A stretch of 64,000 nucleotides of DNA from Bacteroidota bacterium (lineage in GTDB: Bacteria; Bacteroidota; Bacteroidia; Bacteroidales; UBA4417), in the NCBI GenBank assembly GCA_013376995.1, contig JACAAZ010000002.1, positions 335,882 to 399,881 on the forward strand. The letters run 5' to 3'. The position numbers and the translations under genes were made by a program. Each line of letters begins with the position of its first letter. Within the stretch, counting starts at the first letter, position 1. Below the pieces are notes generated by a model. It was not told where the DNA came from. It was given only the letters and a program-made list of their open reading frames with translations, and did no database searches. This document shows, one piece after another, positions 1 through 7,500 of the stretch.

Positions 1-72
1 ATTTTTGAACAAACCAGCTTCCCTGATATCAGTCAGTTCCTTCTGGAGATGGGCTTGCATGCGATCGTACAT
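1..72 (-). CDS. kbl: glycine C-acetyltransferase (2-amino-3-ketobutyrate CoA ligase), 5' end only
   Basis: The first 72 bases read on the minus strand give 24 codons starting MYDRMQAHLQKELTDIREAG and running off the window edge. This matches the conserved N-terminus of Kbl, a PLP enzyme that splits 2-amino-3-ketobutyrate with CoA into glycine and acetyl-CoA. The catalytic part lies outside the window. The identity is reinforced by the divergent neighbour, a short-chain threonine 3-dehydrogenase that makes Kbl's substrate. The start at base 72 is chosen because it gives the family's usual N-terminus; an internal ATG at base 60 is less likely. A TAnnTTTG box lies on the same strand about 50 bases upstream. 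Confidence 0.8.
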   Translation of the reverse strand, partial: MYDRMQAHLQKELTDIREAGLFKN

Positions 73-124
73 AAGATGAAATTTTATGGGGTTAAACGCT
101 ATTGTTTATGGATTAACAGTGGCG

Positions 125-132
125 CAAAGATA
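125..132 (-). promoter_or_regulatory. -7 box upstream of kbl
   Basis: The minus strand reads TATCTTTG, a perfect match to the Bacteroidota -7 element TAnnTTTG, about 50 bases before the kbl ATG. No clear TTTG -33 element is visible at the usual distance, so this is a half-supported promoter. Confidence 0.45.
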
Positions 133-290
133 AATATTTGTTGTTTGCATGACCGGTTCAGAAAATAATTTGAAGAGAGTTTAATTAATCTTCACACTTC
201 CCCGCTAAAGCCTTATCAGATCTCAAATAAATTAAATTAATATATTGAAAAACAGCGCAGTAGAAAATTTTCCAAGAAGCCGTTATAAAT

Positions 291-320
291 TTTGTCAGAT
301 GCCAAATTTCATTAATTTTG
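291..320 (+). promoter_or_regulatory. promoter of the threonine dehydrogenase gene
   Basis: TTTG at 291-294 and TAATTTTG at 313-320 are separated by 18 bases, close to the TTTG-N19-TAnnTTTG consensus of the Bacteroidota primary sigma factor. Transcription would start near 327, leaving a leader of about 40 bases before the ATG at 369. Confidence 0.6.
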
Positions 321-368
321 CCGCGCATTGTGAATCCTATAACAACAAAAACATAAAAAAATTCTAAG

Positions 369-1331
369 ATGAAAAACATTCTTGTCATCGGATCAGTAGG
401 TCAGATAGGATCGGAACTGACTATGGAGCTTCGTAAGCGTTATGGAAATGGAAACGTAGTTGCCGGTTATCGTGCTACCAAGCCCACCGGGGACCTCCTC
501 GAGTCAGGCCCGGCGGAAGTTGTTGATGCCACCAATATTGAACAGATCGCTGATGTGGTGAAGAAATACAAGATTGACACCATCTATAACCTCGCAGCCA
601 TCCTTTCAGCAGTTGGTGAAAGCAAACCACTGATTGCCTGGAATATCGGTATCGGCGGTTTGATGAATTGCCTGGAAGTAGCCCGGGAATATGGTTGTGC
701 TGTTTCAACACCCAGTTCTATCGGGGCTTTTGGTTCCAGCACGCCGCTTGACAATACCCCACAGGATACCATCATGCGACCGGGAACCATGTACGGCGTT
801 TCCAAAGTTGCCGGTGAACTGTTAGGAGATTACTACTACAAACGTTTTGGTGTTGATACGCGTTCTGTACGTTACCCGGGCATCATTTCCAACGTTACCC
901 TGCCAGGTGGCGGGACTACGGATTATGCAGTAGAAATTTATTACGAAGCAATCAAGAACAAGAAATATACTTGCCCGCTTGGTGCCGGAACTTTCCTGGA
1001 TATGATGTATATGCCGGATGCTATTGATGCGGCCATCGACCTGATGGAAGCTGATCCTTCAAAGCTGGTTCACAGGAATTCTTTCAACATCACTGCTATG
1101 AGCTTTGACCCTGAGATCATTGCTAAAGAGATCAAGAAACATATTCCGGATTTTGTAATGGATTATGATGTAAACGCAATGAAACAGGGTATTGCCAATT
1201 CATGGCCAAACAGCATGGACGACAGCTGTGCCCGTAAGGAATGGGGCTGGGATCCAAAGTGGAACCTTGAAAAGATGACTTTAGATATGCTACAGGCTAT
1301 CCGCAAAAAACATGAAATGGGATTGTTCTAG
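369..1331 (+). CDS. tdh: L-threonine 3-dehydrogenase, short-chain (SDR/epimerase) type
   Basis: This 320-residue extended SDR oxidises L-threonine to 2-amino-3-ketobutyrate with NAD+ in the cytoplasm. The N-terminus has a Rossmann glycine motif, here GSVGQIGSEL (residues 8-17). The catalytic YGVSK (Tyr-x-x-x-Lys) lies near residue 144 after a serine-rich strand (STPSSIGAFG), and the substrate-loop text RYPGIIS follows. Length and the C-terminal SWPNSMDDSCARKEWGW stretch fit the SDR-type threonine dehydrogenases rather than zinc-dependent Tdh. The divergent partner kbl completes threonine catabolism to glycine and acetyl-CoA. A general NAD-dependent epimerase is the fallback call, but motif and neighbour agree. 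Confidence 0.88.
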   Translation: MKNILVIGSVGQIGSELTMELRKRYGNGNVVAGYRATKPTGDLLESGPAEVVDATNIEQIADVVKKYKIDTIYNLAAILSAVGESKPLIAWNIGIGGLMNCLEVAREYGCAVSTPSSIGAFGSSTPLDNTPQDTIMRPGTMYGVSKVAGELLGDYYYKRFGVDTRSVRYPGIISNVTLPGGGTTDYAVEIYYEAIKNKKYTCPLGAGTFLDMMYMPDAIDAAIDLMEADPSKLVHRNSFNITAMSFDPEIIAKEIKKHIPDFVMDYDVNAMKQGIANSWPNSMDDSCARKEWGWDPKWNLEKMTLDMLQAIRKKHEMGLF

Positions 1332-1350
1332 TCCAACTTAGATGAAATGA

Positions 1351-1378
1351 AAAAGGGTGCAGGTTTCTGTGCCCTTTT
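1351..1378 (+). terminator. rho-independent-like terminator after tdh
   Basis: An 11-bp stem (AAAAGGGTGCA at 1351-1361 pairing with TGTGCCCTTTT at 1368-1378, with two G-T wobbles) encloses a 6-base loop and is followed by GTGTTTT. It starts 19 bases after the tdh stop codon. Confidence 0.6.
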
Positions 1379-1382
1379 GTGT

Positions 1383-1620
1383 TTTAGTGTTGGAAATTTT
1401 CTAGCTGGAAGACGGGTTAAAAAGAAGCCTTCTGATAGCTTTATTACACAAAAACACGATCCGCCTGAGGCGGACTAAATCCCACTAAAACATTTTGTGG
1501 CCCTTTGTGTCTTCGTGCTTTAGTGTTGAAAAATGTTAATCTGGAAGCCGGTTTAAAAAGAAGCCTTCCAATAGCTTTATTACACAAAAACATGAAGGCA
1601 CTAAGAATCCTCCATGAATA
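1383..1620. repeat. intergenic direct and inverted repeat, 'CACAAAGGCACTAAG' type
   Basis: This gap holds two diverged direct copies of a roughly 75-bp unit (1383-1459 and 1519-1593, both beginning TTTAGTGTTG). Each contains inverted words of the form TTTGTGTTTTAGTG and CACTAAAACA. Copy 1 is interrupted by the palindrome TCCGCCTGAGGCGGA (1460-1474), while copy 2 has AGGCA in that place. The same word family recurs at 12071-12182. No coding sequence is visible here. Confidence 0.75.
1460..1474. repeat. nested palindrome TCCGCC-GGCGGA, copy 1
   Basis: TCCGCCTGAGGCGGA, 7-bp arms around a single G, lies inside the first copy of the surrounding direct repeat. Six more copies occur in the window. 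Confidence 0.8.
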
Positions 1621-1674
1621 TACCAGGATGCTTCTATTCAGGTATAAATGAATGAAAATTACCGGCTATTTGAC

Positions 1675-1699
1675 AAAAAAGGCTCTTAAACAAGAGCCT
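1675..1699 (-). terminator. terminator of the cohesin/beta-helix operon
   Basis: On the minus strand AGGCTCTT, a 4-base loop, and AAGAGCCT form a perfect 8-bp stem (1680-1699) followed directly by six T residues (A-run at 1675-1680 on the plus strand). It lies 28 bases beyond the stop codon of the cohesin protein gene. Confidence 0.85.
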
Positions 1700-1726
1700 C
1701 TTATGCATTTTATAAAACCAGGAGAG

Positions 1727-4564
1727 TTATGGTTTTTGGGCCTGGATAATAGCTGTTGAATTGTTATCGATTATTGCCATATCTGATCCATCAACAATAC
1801 CATCGCCATTGATATCCTCTGAATTATAGCCTGAAAGCAGCATGGTACTGGCATTATCTATTGCAGCCATATCTGAACCATCTACTACCCCATCCTGATT
1901 TGCATCTCCTCCATAGATTAAGTAAATAGAGCCAACCTGTTTCAGGTTATTTCCAAATGCCTGGGTAGCGGCATTGCTAAAGTTATAGTTCACAGTCCCC
2001 GGTGAAAAGGAAACCGGCAGTCCGCTCCACGTTTCAATACTGTTCCGGTGCCTGATCACAATGTAATAGGAACCAGAATAGATTACAGGTACAGAGAGTG
2101 TTGAACTTCCGTTTGTCAGCAGGTTTATGTTTCCGAATGATTGCACGAGTGTGTATGGGGAACTGTTCTGCCGTATTTCAACAGTAATTTTATCTGCCAC
2201 CAATCCGGGAAACTGGTTCCCCGTTGAGTTTTGAGCTTGATTCATCAAACTAGTAGATGTATTATATAATCCCTCAAGCATTACAGATAGATTTAGGGTC
2301 TTGGTTCCCCCGGTTACCGTAACAGCTAGAAGGCTTGAATTGCCATTGCCACAACTGTTTAAAGGAGTTACCTGGATATTCCCATTATTATTTCCTGCAC
2401 TAACCACTATGCTGGTGCTTCCCTGGCCGCTAGTAATTGTCCATCCCCCGGGGACTGTCCAAAAATAGGATGTAGCATTAGGAACCGCTGAAATCGAATA
2501 ACCTATCCCTGCTTGTCCAAAAGGAACCGATGCTGGTCCGGAAACACTTCCTGCAGCTGATGGAAGAGGGTTCAATGCCATTGTGATCGCATTGGATGTC
2601 ACTGGCGAGGAAGAGGCACAGGTCCCTGACGGGGTAAGTACGCAGGTAATGATATCTGCATTTGAGAGTGTGCTGCTGGTAAAGGTGGCATTCGTTTCCC
2701 CGGGAATGACAGAACCATTTTTCTTCCATTGATAGGTCGGGGATCCTCCGTTTACGGGTAATGCAGTGAAAACGACAACAGTCCCGGCACAGATAGTTCC
2801 TGGCGGATTTGCTGTGATGCTTACACTTGCAGTCCCGGAATTGACTCCAGTTATACTGCCGTTAACGTCCACCCATGGACTGGGAGAACCCTGGTTTAAA
2901 AGAACATTCAGCAATTGAAGAGATGCAGAAGATCCGTTAACAAAACCTGCATTCAATCCAAACTTGAGATAGAAAATGGTCCCGGTAGTATTGAATGGAG
3001 TTGTACCGGATCCTGCAACAATAACGGATCCGGTGGATGGATTGCTTACAAATGTCCAACCCTGCGACAGGGTACCTGTAGGTTCAACCTGCTGAAAGGT
3101 CAGGAGGGTTGAATTGTAAGTAATCTTAGCTTGTATAGAATAAATGGATTCACCTGCCGGTAAGGCATTGATCAGGACGGGGTAGTAAAAAACTCCGGCT
3201 GCAGGGCAGGTGGAAGGTTCAGGCATGGTTATCTGGGTATCATATAAAGTCCAGGCCCCTGATGATGCAGTTGCGCCATGCGCATCTACAACAGATACAA
3301 CGAGGGTCCCCCCTTTTATAGCATTCACAACACCTGCCGGGCTTATGGAAGCAATGGTAGGATCATTAACACTCCAGGTAAGAGGCGGTGTGGCTCCTCC
3401 ATTAACGGTGAATAATTGGGATTGCCCTGCTATCAAAGAACCCGTATAGGGAGTGATGGAAAGGACCGGGAGGTTAATGGTGGTGAAGTATCCATCCGTT
3501 ATTGTTGGCACAAAGATCTCATTGAAGAGTGCAGAGGTAAAGTTGATTGCCGTGCCACCAGCATTTTGGGTTGAAACATGAAACCTAACATAAATAAGTG
3601 TTCCGCTTCCCGTTAAAGGTGTGTTACCTGCAAAAGCTACCGAAACTGTTCCGGGTATCCCTGTATTCATTACAGGTGCAGGATAGGTAGCAAGCATGGT
3701 TCCGGCCTGCACAACAATGGATGGTGTCAGGATATTGGAATTGAAGTTAATGGTAAAGTTGCCCGAAAGAACATTCAATCCTGTCAGATCTGTAGTATTT
3801 ATAGGTACGTCAATGTCAGATCCCTGCCATTGGCTAAGGTTGGTGGGAATGCTGAGACGCATGGCCCGGATATCAATAAAACTATTGGTTGTATCCCGTA
3901 AACCATTATGATCAACTACTACGACCTTGGTCAAACCATAGTTTGTCGCCGTGAGCAGTCCCGATGTGTTTATGGATGCAATCGATGAATTGGTTACATA
4001 CCACTGGAAGGGCGCTGTCCCTCCCGACTGGTAAAATTGTAAGGTTTCTCCTTTGGAGATAAGGCCGTTGTTTGGGCTAATGTTGATAGAAGGAGGTGAT
4101 GTAATGTTTAAATAACCATTATGAAAGATCATTGCCGGTGTTCCTTCATTGAAATAGTTATTCTGAGCATTTGTAAAGCTAATATACATTCCACCTGGTT
4201 GCCGCGCTTTAAAGCGGATATAGATAAATTTCCCTATCCCGCTCAGAGGGGCTGTCCCGGCATTTGCGATGGTAACCACTCCCGGTACGGAGGTGTTAAC
4301 TGCCGGGCTTCCAAAAGGGGCGCTAAGCGTTCCTGTGGTGATCACAGATACTACCTGCAAAAGATTTTGGTCAAATGTAAGTTGCAGGGTATAGGAGAGG
4401 ATATTGTAGCCGGTAAGACTATTATCTGCATATACCGGGATATCAATATTATTTCCTGAAACAACGGTCGTATCCGGCACACGCATATTAATAGTCTGCG
4501 CCTCCAGGTTTCCTCCTGTCAACAGCAGTGACAGGAGGAAGAAGAAAATTATTAGTTGTCGCAT
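1727..4564 (-). CDS. secreted multi-cohesin protein with C-terminal dockerin repeats
   Basis: This 945-residue protein begins with a signal peptide (hydrophobic residues 5-17, cleavage near EAQ). Three cohesin-like domains follow at about 25-155, 235-365 and 443-575, each with the pattern of a two-strand start, a 'YTLQLTFDQNLL' type strand and a 'GTAPLSGIGKFIYIRF' type strand. Bacterial Ig-like segments lie between them (SISPAGVVNA, SINTSGLLTA) and Ig/PKD-like modules from about 580 to 790. The C-terminus (about 883-942) carries two calcium loops, DANQDGVVDGSD and DINGDGIVDGSD, spaced like a type I dockerin. No T9SS sorting domain is visible, so anchoring may rely on the dockerin. It lies 7 bases after the beta-helix gene, implying co-transcription. 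Cohesins and dockerins bind each other, so the two products may assemble; this is inference. Confidence 0.8.
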   Translation of the reverse strand: MRQLIIFFFLLSLLLTGGNLEAQTINMRVPDTTVVSGNNIDIPVYADNSLTGYNILSYTLQLTFDQNLLQVVSVITTGTLSAPFGSPAVNTSVPGVVTIANAGTAPLSGIGKFIYIRFKARQPGGMYISFTNAQNNYFNEGTPAMIFHNGYLNITSPPSINISPNNGLISKGETLQFYQSGGTAPFQWYVTNSSIASINTSGLLTATNYGLTKVVVVDHNGLRDTTNSFIDIRAMRLSIPTNLSQWQGSDIDVPINTTDLTGLNVLSGNFTINFNSNILTPSIVVQAGTMLATYPAPVMNTGIPGTVSVAFAGNTPLTGSGTLIYVRFHVSTQNAGGTAINFTSALFNEIFVPTITDGYFTTINLPVLSITPYTGSLIAGQSQLFTVNGGATPPLTWSVNDPTIASISPAGVVNAIKGGTLVVSVVDAHGATASSGAWTLYDTQITMPEPSTCPAAGVFYYPVLINALPAGESIYSIQAKITYNSTLLTFQQVEPTGTLSQGWTFVSNPSTGSVIVAGSGTTPFNTTGTIFYLKFGLNAGFVNGSSASLQLLNVLLNQGSPSPWVDVNGSITGVNSGTASVSITANPPGTICAGTVVVFTALPVNGGSPTYQWKKNGSVIPGETNATFTSSTLSNADIITCVLTPSGTCASSSPVTSNAITMALNPLPSAAGSVSGPASVPFGQAGIGYSISAVPNATSYFWTVPGGWTITSGQGSTSIVVSAGNNNGNIQVTPLNSCGNGNSSLLAVTVTGGTKTLNLSVMLEGLYNTSTSLMNQAQNSTGNQFPGLVADKITVEIRQNSSPYTLVQSFGNINLLTNGSSTLSVPVIYSGSYYIVIRHRNSIETWSGLPVSFSPGTVNYNFSNAATQAFGNNLKQVGSIYLIYGGDANQDGVVDGSDMAAIDNASTMLLSGYNSEDINGDGIVDGSDMAIIDNNSTAIIQAQKP

Positions 4565-4571
4565 TGTTCAG

Positions 4572-7500
4572 TTATTTAACAACCTGAAATACCTGGGTTT
4601 GTGAAGCACCATTTACAGTCATCCTTAATAAGTAAGAACCCATGCTGAAAGGATTCCCCTGGTTGGTTACCGGCACAGAATATTTCCCTTTGTTCATTGT
4701 CTTGCTAAGGAGAGTTGTCACTTTCTGTCCCAGCATGTTGAACACTTCGATGGTTACCTGCTCATTATCAGCCGGCAGCTGGTAATTCAATTTAGCAAAA
4801 CCTGAGGAGGGGTTTGGATATATGCTGGAGATTATACCTGTCAGTTTGGATGGCTCCGGAAGGCCTGTCATGTTATCCGATATGGTAACAATGCCGGGTT
4901 GCGCAGATGCCGTAAGATCACTTTCGTTAGCCAGGAAACTGGCAACAGACATGGGGGTGGTGATTGTTCCTCCTGAAGGCAAGACCGTATGGAAGGTTAA
5001 CAATACAAGGGTCGTGTCATTCGAAAGAGGTTCAGTTCCTGCTAAAGCAATATTCAAACTGCCTTTTACCTCATCATTAAGAAAAGCCAGGGTCATTCCG
5101 GCAACCTGGTTTGACACTTGCGCAAGTTGGAGGTAAACCGGATCATATTTGAGCTGGATGTCAGTGGATAGTATGCCAGAACTATTGATAACCCTGACTG
5201 GAATTGTAATGTCCTCTCCTCCTAATACGCTTCCATTACCAACCTCCAGGATGGGGTCAGTAAGAGGAATGCTCCCAGGGGCCAGTAATTCAGCAGGGAA
5301 ATATTGGATAATTCCGACTACGTATTGCAGTATCAATGAAGCATCAAAAGAAGTAATTCCTCCTGCAGCGCTAACATCTGCTACCTGGGTTTGTGTGCTG
5401 TTTAAGGTAATGCTTCCAACCACTTTCTGTAGCACAAGGGAGGCGTCATATGCCTGGATAACACCATTAAGACTGACATCTCCTTCGGCAGGGTTTATAG
5501 CACCGGTCGTTTTAAATGGAGAGAAATTTACAGCAGTGGTGATCAATTCCTGGGTACTTGTGCCATTCCCCTGCGTATTTGTCTGTATAGGCCCCAGGGC
5601 ACTACCCCACCAACAATTGGTCGCGTCTATCACGAACGATTTATTCACATTATTCACTGCCCAGTAGTAATTGTCATCAAAGTCACAATAATGGAATACC
5701 GGGTTTGAGGCAGCAGTGGCATATACACCGTAATAATTTTTTGCTATGGTGCTATAGGTTACCAATGGACTTGCACTTGTTGTGGAAATGCCATAATAGC
5801 TGTATTTCACAAAGCAATGCCTCAAGCGGCAAATTGGATCAAGTGCCTGGTCGTTGAATGCAATTCCCTGCCAGCTACCCATGGTAGGTGATGTAAAGGT
5901 AGAATCAGCATTGGTGTCGCCGCCATAGAAATCATCCCTGTAGTCGGTAAACACAATATTGCTGTCGGCTTCAAATCCTCCTTCGGCAAGGAATCCCTTG
6001 TTTACCGTGATACTACCTGAATTGACGAACTTACAGACCACTCCCGGGTTTATTGTCAGTGTGGCACCTGTTCCTACAGTATATGTGCCGAACATGTAAG
6101 CAATATTATTCACGCCCCCAAATGAACGTTTTGCCAGGGTAACATCCTGTGTGAGGGTTTCATCTCTCACTTTGATTGCTTTGAATGTTGAACCTGAAAT
6201 GGTGTTATTTGTGATGGAGGCCGGGAATGAAACCAGCGAGAGCTGGATCGGATAATAGAGCAAATTATTAAATGTGCAGTTATCGATCTTCGGTAACGAA
6301 ACGCCATTAAGGTCAGCCCCATAATGATCCTTTTCAAATTTGACATGGTCAATGGTAGGCGAAGCACTGGTGAGGCCAATCCCAACTGCAGCATACCTTA
6401 GTGTAGCGTACTGAACGGTGCTTGAATCATTGGCGACGTCATTAAAAGTAATCCAGGTTCCTCCCCAATTTGTCTGGGAAGGAGCCGTTGCCGATCCGTC
6501 CTGGTTCATGTCCGGCGGGTTGCCCACGAGGTCGTCCCGGTAATCGGTAAAGTAAACATTGCTGAGCGAGCTGCCATTAACATTCAGACGGCCGTTTACA
6601 ATAAAGCCGCCACCAGAATTTGCTTTAAACACTATCCCGGCCGGCACTGTAATCGTGGTTCCGGAATTGATAGTGCTGGGGCCCTCGAGGAAGTAAGTGA
6701 TATTGTTATAACCCCCGAAGTTCCGGACAGGCACTGTAGCTGTTTGCGAATATGTTTCGGCTCGCACGGTTAATGCCATCCTTCCTACATTCAGCGATGA
6801 ACAGTTTGAAAATGTAGGGCTTGAGAACATGCTCAGCTTAATGGGTGAATTTGTGATATTGTTAAACTGGCAGTTTGTTATATTGGGATTGGATGACCCA
6901 AAGACATCAATACCGCAGTCAGAGACCTGCTGTACCACGCAGTTGTCAATAAGTGCGTGGGCATTGCTGAAGTACATTCCCATTAAGGGATAGGATACTT
7001 CACAATAAGTCAGGGTGTCATTGGAGTGATTTACAAAATTAATCCCGCCGGTATAATATCCCCAGTCACCTTTGGTTGGGACTGTTGAATTACCATCATT
7101 GTTTGAATCTCCGCCTTTTGAATCGTCCGCGTAAGATGTGAAATAGATTTTGTTCCCGGCAGTACCTTTTGCAATGAGGTGCCCGTTTACAGTGATATTT
7201 GCATACCAGACATTAAATTTGATAACCACCCCGGGCTGGATTGTAAGCTTTGCATTGGAAGATATGGTCAGAGTAGTGATGATGTAGGCAATATTTGTTA
7301 TACCGGCCACATTCCTGGTAGACAGCGTGGCATTGGACGAAAGGGTGCCTTCAATGATCTTGATAGCCTTGCTGTGATTTGCAGAGAAAGTGATATTGGT
7401 AAATGTCGGGTTCGATAAAAGCGACATGGCAAGTGGGTCCTGGCTGCAGTTCTGGATAGTAACCGTGTTGATGGAAGGCGTGGAGTTACCGTTAGAATAA

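Noticed and set aside
5149..5667. 172-codon plus-strand reading frame inside the beta-helix gene
   Set aside because: It is antisense to a clear 1781-residue protein, has no signal or family text, and its composition follows the opposite strand's codons.
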